Source: Omphiscola glabra
Taxonomy: Eukaryota > Mollusca > Gastropoda > Lymnaeidae
DNA: 64,000 nucleotides
NCBI GenBank assembly: GCA_964017045.1
Contig: OZ024795.1
Coordinates: 54,413,350 to 54,477,349 of the forward strand
Reading direction: 5' to 3'
Each line of letters opens with the position of its first letter. Position 1 is the first letter of the stretch. Positions 33,063 through 47,200 of this stretch are shown piece after piece. A program made the position numbers and the translations under genes. The notes beneath the pieces are model-generated. The model made no database searches, was not told the origin of the DNA, and saw only the letters and a program-made list of their open reading frames with translations.

Positions 33063-34564
33063 GGGGGGTGTGCGCGCAGATCCAACTGTGGCCACTGAAT
33101 TGCACATCATGGTTGTAAGCATTATGTAACAAACTAAACACTGAATAAAGTGGGGCAAATGCACACTTCAGATTCTTTATACATACATTTATCTTCAATT
33201 TTTTTTATACATACATTTATCTTCAATTTCAGCTCTCTTGGTCATTGTATGTTCTTTCATCTTAGGCTGATGTTTTTGGTAGGTGTCTTTGCTTCTTTTA
33301 AAATATCATTGAAAAGTTGTTAAAAATGAATCAGTCAAGCATAGATACAGTTGGCATTAAACATTTGACATTATGAGCACACACATCTGATATATCATAT
33401 GTTAACTTGTGTGATCACACTGCTGTCCCTTAAAATGGCTCTTAAATGGCTCATTGTGTCCAGAATTGAATCTAAGAATTAACATGAAAGAGGTCCATCA
33501 AACATTTTTTAGGTTGGGGGGGGGGGGGGGTTTGGTCCTCTGACACTGATATTAAAGAATGAGACCATATTTGTACATTATTTAATATTTGCAAATAGAA
33601 CGTCCTTGTATTTGGCACCACCTGTTTTTACTTAAATATGTTTCAAAAATGTTCTTCAGAGATACGTTATAATCAATATTTTATTTTGTTAATGTTTTTT
33701 TTTTTTTAAATCTTTACTGTAGCTGAAGTATCCATTATTGCATGTCTATCTTTGCTTCTTGTGACTTTAATTTTAGAAAATAAAAGTCAAGCTAACATTT
33801 AGTCTTAAGCAATTGGTCTGCATTTTAATTATCACTAGGTTATAAAAGTTGCTTTTTTTACAATCATTTTAGAAAAGATCTCTTATTACTTTTCATGCTT
33901 TATGAAAACGATTTCAATTAAAAATGATATTGGGTCCTTAAGGTCAAGGTTACGATTAGGACTAATAAACGTAAATAATCCCAATAATTTTCCTAAGTCA
34001 ACCCAACACTGGATTGTTATCATGACACTGGATTGTTGACAATATACCTACTTAATTAAATGACAGACTATTAGGGGGTCATTGTTCTTATTTTTGTTTA
34101 GTTTTGATCATGGAATGTCTGACCTGTGAAGCTGTTCAAATTAGTGCATTGTTGTTAGTGGACATTTATATGATTCAAATACATGATTTGAGTGAGCTTA
34201 TAGAAGCGTCTTTTTGCTTCATCAATAAAAAAAATTCAACACTGGTGGCTGGTGAAGTGCAGTAGAATACCACAAGATTAGTTGAAAAACAAAATAGTTT
34301 CATAACTTATGTGTATATACATAGTACAGCCAACTTATACAGCACAATATTTGACAGGCCTCAGGTTTGGGGCAAGAAGGGTTGGGAAACCCTGGCATAA
34401 TGTCAGTTTTAAGTATGTAAAATCGGCATGGCCTTGCTGTAGACTGTATAAATCATTCATGCAGATACTCAAAGATATCATGGAACAAAGATTGCTGCAG
34501 AGTACTGCGAAAGAAGACGATGTTCGGGTATTATAGACAGTTCTTTTTGGGTCTTCCAACAGCA
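32985..34564. other. Intergenic, no gene seen
   Basis: Contains GAAA repeats and a poly-T/poly-G tract at 33020-33068, a second G run near 33516-33530, and otherwise AT-rich unique DNA. No coding or RNA gene is supported. Confidence 0.5.
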
Positions 34565-34945
34565 TGGCTATAGAGTCTCCAGTGGTGTGACGGGTCGTCC
34601 CGTTAACATGTTATTCTTCTTCTTTGCCTTTTCAAGTTCCAATAACAATTTCTTTTCAAGCCTTCCAGTCTCTTGCCATCTTCTCTAATTCTTTCCAATC
34701 TTTGCAATAGCCTGGTCGACCTCTCTCCACCAGGTGTCTTTGGGTCCCTGTTCTCTAAACCCTCGAGGATTCCATACTACTGCTTGTATTCTTACATGTG
34801 GCATGGGTTTTCTCATGGTACGGCATATCCATCTCCACCTTCTTTTCCAGATTTCTTGCTGCCCTGGGCTTTGTGCTGCCATCTCCCTTACTGCTGTAAT
34901 TAGGGTTTTGTGAAACCACTTGATGATAAGGATTCTACACATGCA
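34565..34945 (-). mobile_element. LINE C-terminal fragment
   Basis: The reverse strand encodes a LINE tail with KRRWRWICRTMRKP, VVWNPRG and DTWWREVDQAIAKIGKNW. These are positions conserved at the C-terminus of many animal LINE polyproteins. 5'-truncated and degenerate. Confidence 0.75.
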
Positions 34946-37900
34946 ATTATTCAGGAAGGCTTAAGTCTTTTTTCAATCTTTCTTTGTCTATCCCCAGTTT
35001 TTTTTAAACCATAGAACAGAACAAACATTTGAGTTAAAACATTTTTTTTTTTAAAATTTTTTTTTTTATATTCTCCTTATATGGCTAGAGTTCCAAATAT
35101 ATTTAAAATCTGTTGAGACCACTGTCTATTCATAAGAAGGCCACTTCCACTGTCTATTCATAAGAAGGCCACTTTCACAACAGAACCTTCACGTGTCCTG
35201 GCACCATGCCTCTTCAGAGGTCTTGGATGACGGTGCAGGTGAATGCAGCACCTGCTGGAGAACATAAGCCCGATTTGAAATTTTGAAAAAGTTACTGGTC
35301 AACTATTCTTCCCTTTCAAAAAATGCAAACTTTCATAACAGTAAGACAACATAACTGATTTTTATTTAGTGTTGTCTTATGAGATCCCGATTAGAGTTCT
35401 TCTGCCACATTTTTCAAACTCAGCTGCCTTCACCTCCACTTGCGTTTGAGTTTTGTATATTGAAATTTTCATATTTATATATCATATTGAAATTGAAGTA
35501 CATAAAAAAATGGTTGAATTTTAGTTTCATTTGGTCAAAGCTTTTTAAAATATAAAGAAAGTCCAAAACATAGTATCATAATTAATTTGTTATATATCTT
35601 CCAAAACTGTGGAAATGCCTTAGGGTGATAATACACTATGTCCGGATTTCACCGGATTCTAAGACTGACGACAATACCGATCGCTCGGTAGAACTGTAAG
35701 TCGGACATAGTAAAACTTGAGAATACATTGCATCCGATCGCATCCGGAACTTTATTGTTTAATCATAACAACGGCCTTCACCCTACTGTCTTTCCGCTAG
35801 CGCTAACGAATATAAAAATAAAGATAGTTTTTCTATGATCTAGTTTTTTTGATGCAAAGAAGAGCTCCAATGACGTCATTTGCTTGTTTTTTTTTTTTAA
35901 ATTTAGCTTGGGATCATTCCGTCGAACATCGCTCTAGTTATATGGTTGCTATGTCCCATAGTGGAGAGCAATCATCCACTTGAGATATTAGTTTATCAAT
36001 TTCTACCATTTTAATTGATAGAATGCTACAATTTGTATATATTTAAATTACTTATGATGGATCCAAAGGAATAATACACAAATGAAAGGCTATTCTAGAT
36101 TTTAAGGTGACATTTTTGTACAAACAATCTGTAAAAAATTACATGCCGCCATTTTAATTGTTTTTAAAATTAGCTTAAATATGAACATTCCTCATATCAG
36201 AATAAATCTAACATTTAATATGAATGCTTGCATTTTGTATGTTGTGAATCCTTGAAGAAAATTGAAACAAATTTACATCAAAGCTCAATATTACGTAACT
36301 TCATTATTTATGTTGTTAGGGAAATCAAATGTGTGGGAAAAATAAAGCTGCATGTTTGACTATACATTAAATAAATCTAAATTCAACAATTCTATCTTCT
36401 TCAATTGAAATTTATTTATCCATATTTTAAATTTAATGGTGACAGTCACAGAATGTATACAAAGTGAGTGTACTATTCTGCAAATATCTTTTCCATCAAA
36501 TACCATAAACAAAATTATTGTAGCAGCAGTGATATGAACGCAGACATTGTTTAAGTGTTACAGACTTTACTAATAATAAACAAAGTTTATACACAATCGT
36601 GAAATATGTGATCAGTTCATTAAGACATCTTTTAATACTTCATCATCAGGTAGTAAGCTTAAACTTTAAACTTCTTCCATAAAGGTTTAATTGGGAAGCT
36701 CTGAAAGTATACGCCAGTAGCTTTAATAAAGACACAATATGTGGTTTTTGTCTAATCAGCTTTCCAGTTGAAGCTACATAAACATAATTGCAGATACTTT
36801 CAAAGTTGCCATTTCAAAAAAATAATTGATAACAGTAATAAAATAGTATACAATGAATAGGTTTATGACCAAGCACAACTTTAACACTAGGGGTGAATAG
36901 TTTTAAAATAACTTCTGGGGCAGTGATGGTGAATCAACAGTGCACTATTTCCATCCACATAATCAGTGTGTACATCATTGTGGGCAATAGTTTTGTCATA
37001 TTTTTCCTTCATGGTTATAGTGCTGCATAAAAGCAATTTTAGCATTAAAACAACATGACACTTATATTGCTAGTGGCAAACCCCCTTATAATGCATAAAA
37101 GCTGTTTTAACACACAAGTCATTGACATATTTCTAGTGGCAAACCCCCTATCCATAAACTTATTTACCAGCTAAGAATTAATCTCACTGGACTTAGTCAA
37201 ATCATGTTCATTCAATTGATAACACATTTTCTTTTTTAAAAGATACTTTAATTTAACCTTCACCCACAAAAATTTAATTTAAAAAAAAAAAAACTCCATG
37301 TAAACTGAAATATTTTGTGGGTTGTACCCAGCTTCAAAACAGAATGTTATAGTATTGAAACTAGTGACCTGATAAAATTTTTTATTAGGGCATGGTACCA
37401 CACCCCAACTTCTCATGTTTTTCTTACCGAAAATGTAGACACGAACGATGTCAAGTGAAATGAGATTTTGTTTATAGTATTCCATAGATAGGAAAAGTAT
37501 CATTCTTGTTGCATATTATCTCAAATTTAAGATTTAAAAAAAAAAAGGCTTAAATGAAAATTAAAGATGCACAAATTGATTATTTTACTGAGAATACAAC
37601 AAAAAACAAGCTGAGATAAATGTACCATAACAGACACACCTGGGGCTTAGTCAGTAATACAATCTCTAAAGTAGACTATTACTACTAATGAAGACATGCA
37701 CTTGAAACATTGCAATGTCCATACAAATAGTATGTCCATGCTACTTTTCAACCAACAGGAATATAATTGTTGCAAAAAATGAAAGAAAGTATTGGCACGA
37801 AATCTATAAAATCAACATAGTCCAGGAAAAGAATAATATAATGAATCAGACAGGATGAATGAGCATTTTCTTGTGTGGATAAACTATCATTTTATCTAAC

Positions 37901-38264
37901 AAATCTGATGGCTGTTTGAGATTTTTGCAGCCAAACCAAGTCACAAACTATTGTCAGAATTGAAAAAACAACTTATTTTGCAAAAATTATTTCCACAAGG
38001 GAAAGGAATAAAAAACATAATACAGATGTTAAATTGTGTAACGTAATCTAGCATCAAGGACTGCAGACATACAATGTTTAATAATCTTTGTAAAATGAAA
38101 CAACAATAATATCCTCTCAGTGTGTCCCCAAAATCATCCTTGTACTAAATCAGCAATAAATTCCCAACAGCTAAAAGCCATCACATAAGAAAATGAAATC
38201 TACCAACGGTTGTGTGGACAAATTGAAACAATTAATAAATACCCTATCTAAAGTATCAGTCATG
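34946..38264. other. Convergent spacer and SEC31 3'UTR region
   Basis: No gene is seen between casp-B and SEC31. The part next to 38265 should be SEC31 3'UTR (- strand). AATAAA on the - strand at 37381-37386 is the first candidate poly(A) signal, about 880 nt after the stop. A short repeat (CTATTCATAAGAAGGCCACT twice) is near 35125-35173. An inverted pair ACTATGTCCG / CGGACATAGT at 35635-35710 may be a transposon trace. Confidence 0.4.
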
Positions 38265-41200
38265 TTATTGCACGTAAACTTGCATCTGTAACGCAGATTG
38301 TAATAAGACTTTAAGGGCGGGCATGAAGTTGGAGATTTCTGAGAAGTTTCCGTGTGAGATCATCCCGGTGTAGACATTGAGCCCGGCGTTGTAGTCATAC
38401 TGCTGAATGGCCAGGACGATTTGGTGTAGACCCAGTAAAACTGTCTGCGAGAGCTGGGAACAGAGTACAAATGATAAGTACTGATATCTATTGAAGCAAA
38501 AAATGTTTCCTTGTGTTATTTATTTATAAAAATTTATTTAAAGTTAAATTACAATGCAGAAATTCTTTAAGATGCTGAGATGCTTTAAGCATTTTCTTTA
38601 AAGGCTTCTCACAGAGATTGAATAAAAATCAGTCTCTGATTGGGGGGGAACCACACACCTCACCACCCCCCTCAAACAGTTACAGTTCAGGAAATTTGCA
38701 GGATCAAGATCGTTTAATTATTACAAATTCATAAACATAATCTCCAAATTTTTACTAAAAAAAGCCCAATTGGGTTCAAATAATTTTAAGAACCAAACAC
38801 TAATGCTTTGGGATGTTGAAATGTAAAAATATTGCAACAAAGCTTCGCCATCATCTCTCAGTGACGGAATGATTGGCTCATCCAAACCATTTTATTTTAT
38901 AAGATATGATAAGAGCCTCAGAGTATCTCCATATGACATCACAATGAGTAGGATGGATACAAAACAACACCAACTACTGACTAAGTTCTGTCTCAATCTG
39001 TCATACAAAATATCATCTTACCAAGTTCTGTCTCAATCTGTCATATAAAATATAATCATCTGACCAAGTTCTCTCTCAATCTGTCATACAAAATATCATC
39101 TTACCAAGTTCTCTTTCAATCTGTCATATAATATCATCTTACCAAGTTCTGTCTCAATCTGTCATACAAAATATCATCTTACCAAGTTCTCTCTCAATCT
39201 GTCATACAAAATATAATCTTACCAAGTTCTCTCTCAATCTGTCATACAAAATATCATCTTACCAAGTTCTCTCTCAATCTGTCATACAAAATATCATCTT
39301 ACCAAGTTCTCTCTCAATCTGTCATACAAAATATAATCTTACCAAGTTCTCTCTCAATCTGTCATACAAAATATAATCTTACCAAGTTCTCTCTCAATCT
39401 GTCATACAAAATATAATCTTACCAAGTTCTCTCTCAATCTGTCATACAAAATATCATCTTACCAAGTTCTCTCTCAATCTGTCATACAAAATATAATCTT
39501 ACCAAGTTCTCTCTAAATCTGTCATACAAAATATCATCTTACCAAGTTCTCTCTCAATCTGTCATACAAAATATAATCTTACCAAGTTCTCTCTCAATCT
39601 GTCATACAAAATATAATCTTACCAAGTTCTCTCTCAATCTGTCATACAAAATATCACCTTACCAAGTTCTCTCTCAATCTGTCATACAAAATATAATCTT
39701 ACCAAGTTCTCTCTCAATCTGTCATACAAAATATAATCTTACCAAGTTCTCTCTCAATCTGTCATACAAAATATCATCTTACCAAGTTCTCTCTCAATCT
39801 GTCATACAAAATATCATCTTACCAAGTTCTCTCTCAATCTGTCATACAAAATATCATCTTACCAAGTTCTCTCTCAATCTGTCATACAAAATATCATCTT
39901 ACCAAGTTCTCTCTCAATCTGTCATACAAAATATCATCTTACCAAGTTCTCTCTCAATCTGTCATACAAAATATCATCTTACCAAGTTCTCTCTCAATCT
40001 GTCATACAAAATATCATCTTACCAAGTTCTCTCTCAATCTGTCATACAAAATATCCAACTTTCTTGTAACATCCTCAAGCTTGCGTTTCATTTGCTGAAA
40101 CAAATAAATATTTTGAAATGTTTAGAAGTGTGTAGAATATTGTAGTTTGATAGGTTTTAAAAGTGTGAAGAATCTTATAGTTTGATAGGTTTTAAAGTGT
40201 GTTATAACATTAAGCATACACAAAGTAAGCTGTTGGATAAGCTGGATTGCATCCCAGTGACTTAAAGAAGTGATTTGGCATTCAACTGACCCAAATCCAT
40301 CTCGTGAACATTATCTTTACCCGCTATTCTCTGAGCGCTCAGAAAAGTTATCATTTAAAACATCTCAATTTTGCCACATATTTCTAAGAAATAAATTGAT
40401 TTGTTTTCATTTTGGGTTGCTTTATGTGTTGTATTACATTATTTCACAATGTTTGTGTTGTATTACATTATTTCCCAATGTTTGTGTTGTATTACATTAT
40501 TTCCCAATGTTTGTGTTGTATTACATTATTTCCCAATGTTTGTGTGGTATAAATTCGTAAAAGTCAAACTACGACAACTTCCTCAACTGCTCATGATCAT
40601 AAAATAAAATAATAATAAATCTCAAGTGAAAATAATGAAAACTCGTCGCTGAATGGATAAAAATAACGAAATATGGAAACAACCTCCCTTGTTCCCTTTT
40701 GAACATTTTAACAATAGTTAATAACAAATACCCTGTAACACTCAACATTAAACATTTCTTAGCTTTAATAACAGATACAACATAGCACACAACATTAAAC
40801 ATTTCTTAGCTTTAATAACAGATACAACATAGCACACAACATTAAACATTTCTTAGCTTTAATATCATTTAACTTTTCCATATTTTAAACAGCATTTCTC
40901 AACAGCACTAAATGTCTATTGAAGTGAAACAACATGTTATTTTTGACAAGATTAGTTGGTAGACATAAAAATGATATAAGCTTACGGCATTGGGTGCAAC
41001 CTGAGAACAGCTTTTGACCAGTTTATCAAAAATGTCCTGTAAGACTTGGTGCTCTGATGGTATAGGACCTTTCGATACAGGTGCAGGTGGCTCCACAGGA
41101 GCAGGTGTAGGCTGAAATCAATCATAAAAGAAACATTTATTATATTTCTAGAACATGTATAGTGTGTCTGTGCTTGGTTTGTCTTAATTGAATTATTAGT

Positions 41201-44200
41201 TAACCCACAATGGTTGAAGTATTAATAACATGTTCTGCCTGATGAAGGCTCACAAACATCCATTACTCATGTTTTTGGCCAACTTAAATCAAGCTCCATC
41301 GTAATTGTTAACATTAAAACTTGTTATCCTTTGGAACTTTTAACAAAAAGCCAAAACCAAATGAATGTACACATATTTTTAAAAAATACCTCTTGATATT
41401 TTGCATGCACACTGACAATTCATTTCAAAGATACAGAATTGTAATTTTAGTTGTGAAACTAGAACAAGGGATAAATCATTGATTAATTGAGAAGCAATTT
41501 ATTATGATAATCTAAATCAGTTTACTGACAAGCACAGGCATTGTAAAAAAAAAATTTTAAAACTTATTTATGAAGCTGACAAAAAACTGATCCATCATTA
41601 TCAGAATCAATAATAAAAAGCAGTAACAAAAAAGTGCAGACAGACAAGTTTTAAGTATATAAAAAAAAATATTGTTTCAAACTTGTCTCAATCTACTTAA
41701 AGTCTCAATCTACTTAAAGCTTAACTAAATCAAACTATGTATCTATATATTTGTTTAAACTTAGCCAACTAAAATGGAATCTGACTTCAAGACAGCTGTG
41801 TTAGTGAGTAGAGGCTTTCAAGTCATTTTCAGATGACTTGTTACTAATGAAGACAAAAACATGCTTTAAATTAAAACATGCTTCTATGCCATGCAATCTT
41901 CACAAAGGTCAGTTATATTTCATATCTTTGTTAGGATACATGCTTCTATGCCATGCAATCTTCACAAAGGTCAAAGCTCAGTTATATTTCATATCTTTGT
42001 TGGGGTACATTAAAAAAAAAAAAGAAAAATGAGGCAGAGTTAATATTTATTTATGGATCAGCTGATTATCTGCTGTAATGCTACCCGGTAGCTTGGGATT
42101 GACTTGCTACCATGGGATAGACTTGTTACCATGGGATGGACTTGTTACCATGGGGTGGGCTTGCTAAAATGGGGTGGACTTGATACCATGTGATGGACTT
42201 GGTACCATGGGATTGACTTGGTACCATGGGGTGGGCTTGTTAAAATGGGGTGGACTTGATACCATGGGATGGACTTGATACCATGGGATGGGCTTGTTAC
42301 CATTGGATGGACTTGGTACCATGTGATGGACGTGGTACCATGGGATTGACTTGGTATCATGGGATTGTCTTGGTACCATGGAAATGACTTGACTTAAACC
42401 TAAAGGCCAGCATATTTAATTATAATTTTAGAAGTAAATAGAGCTTGATTTTAAAAAAACTCAACTTAAGTCCTTTTGTTTTGCTTTTTGGGTGACAAGC
42501 TGACAAATAACTTTGTACTTCATAAAGCATTAGAAATATGTTAGACCAAATGCACCGGGTTTACCTGAGTGGGAATCCGAGTGTTTGCGGCTGGTGCTGG
42601 GTTCGTAGGGTTAAAGCCTCCATACACAGGATTGCTTGGTGGCTGTCACAGTAGGTTGACAGCAAAAGCAAGGGGCAGGATGAAATGGGAATACATTGAT
42701 AGAGTTAACAGCAGCAGTTTGGCATGCCATGTCAAATACTTGGAAGTGTCCCCCATGGAATGACACTTATTGTTCAACATAAGTTTCAACAGTGAGTAAT
42801 GAGTGATGGCACAATTTTTGTTCAACTATGCAGATGCAGCACACAAGGTTAAGACTACAAGGTGTTAAATCAATCTGTTACTGAATTACGTCATGCTGAG
42901 TTAATGTTATTTTTAAACACAATCAGTGACTGATCAATTAAAAAAATACCTTTCATCAAATTAACACACCTTCTCCATATAGTAAAATTTGTTCATATAA
43001 CACAACATTCAAATGTTAATAAGAAAAATATTTTAAAAACCTTACACTCTACTTATGTGGTTCTGTACAGTAATAATTCTAAAACCTTACACTCTACATA
43101 TGTGGTTCTGTACAGTAATAATTCTAAAACCTTACACTCTACTTATGTGGTTCTGTACAGTAATAATTCTAAAACCTTACACTCTACTTATGTGGTTCTG
43201 TACAGTAATAATTCTAAAACCTTACACTCTACTTATGTGGTTCTGTACAGTAATAATTCTAAAACCTTACACTCTACATATGTGGTTCTGTACAGTAATA
43301 ATTCTAAAACCTTACACTCTACTTATGTGGTTCTGTACAGTAATAATTCTAAAACCTTACACTCTACTAATGTGGTTCTGTACAGTAATAATCCTAAAAC
43401 CTTACACTCTACTTATGTGGTTCTGTACAGTAATTATCCTAAAAACTTACACTCTACTTATGTGGTTCTTTACAGTAGAGATCCAGTGCATCATCAAATC
43501 TTAATGTTTACAATCAGATTTGTAATGACCTTCTTTAAGTTCATATAACAGTACATACTTGTTTGTATGTTAAAAATTTAGAAATCTACCTGTCCCCAGG
43601 CATCTCTGTACAGAACCACTACATTATTCATGAACCCATTTGTACCTGTGGCTGATTCTGATGTTCCACAGGGTTATATAATCCAGGGTATGTTGGTGCT
43701 CCGGGTGGATGGTCTGCATTCGTTTGTTGAGGGGTAAACAAGTTCAAATTGGGATTGGAAAACTGCAGAAATAGAATGGTTGTTATTTTAACAGCTCCCT
43801 GATATGTGGATATTTGGGGATAGTTTTATAACATCATCACTTGGTCACATAACAGCATCACTTGGTCACATAACATCATCACCTGGTCACATAACATCAT
43901 CACTTGGTCAACATTTTTTATATATATATATAAATTTTTGGTCCTATTTAAATAAAGACTGATTCATCACATTTTGTATTTTCATGCACTGGACTTTTTA
44001 ACTACAGATAACACTTGAGTCTTTATAATGATAAGCTGTACAGTTTTGACTTTTAATATTGCTGGACATGATTCAGTCTCTTGTAAGTTTGAGCATAAAC
44101 TCTTACAACCTTGGCTAGCACATCACAGGCAAGCCCCATCAAGATATTGTCAGACATGATTCACTGTCTTGTAAGTTTGAGCATAAACTCTTACAACCTT

Positions 44201-47200
44201 GGCTAGCACATCACAGGCAAGCCACATCAAGATATTGTCAGATATGATTCACTGTCTTGTAAGTTTGAGCATAAACTCTTACAACCTTGGCTAGCACATC
44301 ACAGGCAAGCCCCATCAAGATATTGTCAGACATGATTCACTGTCTTGTAAGTTTGAGCATATACTCTTACAACCTTGGCTAGCACATCACAAGCAAGCCA
44401 CATCAAGATATTGTCAGACATGATTCACTGTCTTGTAAGTTTGAGCATAAACTCTTACAACCTTGGCTAGCACATCACAAGCAAGCCACATCAAGATATT
44501 GCCAGATATGATTTATGATCTGCCTATATAAATATATTTAGTATTACATTTACCAAATACATGGATTTATAGCTGCCAAAGTCAAATATTTTTTGGTTTT
44601 ACCTAACACATCAGCAACCACCTAACACATCAGCAACCACCTAACACATCAGCAACCACCTAACACATCAGCAACCACCTAACACATCAGCAAACACCTA
44701 ACACATCAGCAACCACCTAACACATCAGCAACCACCTAACACATCAGCAACCACCTAACACATCAGCAACCACCTAACACATCAGCAACCACCTAACACA
44801 TCAGCAACCACCTAACACATCAGCAACCACCTAACACATCAGCAACCACCTAACACATCAGCAAACACCTAACACATCAGCAACCACCTAACACATCAGC
44901 AAACACTTCTAGTATTCATGTTACATTTTTTTTCTCTTTAACTTACAGCTGGGGCAGGTTTCAATTTCTCCTGAATTATTGGTGGATCGTTCCAAGCTGT
45001 TTCTGCCGGTTTGTCTTGATAAGAATACATAGCAGGCTGCTGAGGTACAGGTGCTGCGGAATTATATACAGAAGGTGCAGGCCCCGCCGTGCTGACGGGA
45101 GTGAAGAAATTGCTTGCCTGGTTGGATGCTGGAGAATATGTGTTTGGGCTGTGGTAGAGATGAATGTATGCACATTAAGTCAGGACACAGTAACATGCAT
45201 CAATACAAACTAAGATAAGTTTCTTTCATTGATCTGAGTAAATGGGATAGTGTTGGGATTTTCAGCACATGTATGCAAGAACAAGATAATCTTAAATTAG
45301 AACAATTTATACATAAGACATTTCTCAGTGCAAAAATCAGCCAACATAAATCAACCATCATAAATCAGCCATCATATAATATCATATAAATGTGACTTGG
45401 AAAAAAATTCTTCATTAATGTAAAATATTTCTGTGTTATTAATTCATGCTCTAAGACCGCAATATCTCAATTCTTAAAATATCATTCACACACTAATCAA
45501 TTATATCTCCCTCGAAATTCACAAGGTGATGAAATGAACTACCTGTACATATTAGACTGACTAGAATATGACTGAGGTTGACTGTAGTCAGCTTGCTGCA
45601 TGTAACCTTGATTGGAGTACGTGTCCACCCCGTAAGCTGACAACGATGTGGTGGGGTAATGGGGATACTTCAGACCTAGGCAAACAAAAAGTTCAACTTA
45701 TTTTGATGATGATCAAGTCCTTATATATCACTTGTGTCCATGCTATTTTAGCATGCTCACAGCGCTTTGATCTCCTAAAATCTATCTAAAGAAAAAAGTC
45801 TTAAAAGGTTCTTACATGACTTTTTATCATTTTCAATGTGCTTCACAGATTGGGGCAAACTGTTGCACAATTTAGGGGCAATTGTATGGGGTGAATAAAG
45901 GGGTAATGAATAAGTTTAGTAACAAGAGCCTTAAATGATGCCAGGAAGGTTTCTGCAATAATTTTTCCAGTTACCTTTCTGGCCAGGACCAGCAGTTTTG
46001 GGCACTGAAGGGGCCGTCTGAGGGGCAAAGTTGCTGGTCTGTGCATTGGATGTAGTAGGATTGTAGAACTGATTCTGTGTATAATAGTTGGCAGTTGATG
46101 TCGAGGTGGTATCGAAATTTGTTCGCCCAGCCGTTGTCTGGTAACCCTGTTGGACGTCATAGCCTGATGCAGCTGTACTTCTAGGGGCCTGCACTGGTTG
46201 TACGCCACGACTTCCTTCAGGTAAAATGTTGTATTGTGGGAAGGGGCTTGCTGCACCATGCACAGCTGTACTCTGGCCAAGGGCTCTAATTAATCTATCT
46301 TGCAAAATCGCAAGATTTGCCTGTGGATATAAAGTTGAACCATTTAACCTGACTAAACTTACAAACAAACTATTTAGATTTCACAATAATATAAATCCAT
46401 TCTATTTTGTTTCAAACAGAAATCTGTAGGATCAATTTCCCAGTGATCAGTTCCAATAAATACACAAATCATGGAATTATTCCAATTTTAAAACAGGTCC
46501 ATGAATATAAAGCAAATAAACTTTTTTTTAATATGAAAAATGTGTTGTGCAAATAAAAAATGTCCATAATATTGAATAAGTTCACTTACATCTGAAGTAT
46601 TGTTGAGGTAAGTCAGAGCCGCTGCAAGGCTTCCTTGAGCTGCCAGGAGACCAGCATATTGGCTTAGTTTTTCAGCAAGTGCTCCCCCTGTCACACTGGG
46701 AACAGCCCCTCGAGACAATTCCACAGCTTTTCTCAGCACCATTATTTTCTCCACCAGATCCTGAGAATAGTGTAAGCAATGGGTTGGTAATACATATTAT
46801 ATACAATATAACAGTGGTTCCCAACATGTGGTATGCAAAAATTATATTGATATTACCTCAAAAACAGCACCAAAAATTTTTTTTTTTACACCCATTCATT
46901 TACAAGAAGCTATATTTCAACATATTTGAACTCATAAATGAAAAATCTAATCAAGGGATACGGGAGAAAAAAAGCTAAGCATCCATGTATTTCATTTGCT
47001 CAATTACGAAATGGCTATTATTAAAATTTTTGGTATATACAATCTCATTTAATAAAAAAAAAAAAAGCTTATTTATTAATTTTTTATCACACGCGAGTAG
47101 CAGAAATAAAAAGGGACAGGCTACGTTGGGCGGGCCACTTAGAAAGAATGCCAAAGGACAGAGGAAAATGGCTCAAAGACAGACCTAGGCTTAGATGGAT

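Noticed and set aside
32318..33068. Poly-G tracts as G-quadruplex regulators
   Set aside because: These long homopolymers are more simply slippage products or assembly noise, and no gene start is nearby.
43055..43548. 149- and 163-codon ORFs
   Set aside because: Both arise from the 45-bp repeat in SEC31 intron 22, and both frames stay open only because of the period.
45843..46368. Two overlapping 145-codon - strand ORFs as separate genes
   Set aside because: One frame is SEC31 exon 19 extended into introns; the other is its shadow.
46810..46830. hAT terminus (CAGTGGTTCCCAAC) in SEC31 intron 18
   Set aside because: Only one end is recognisable; no matching inverted end or target duplication was found.
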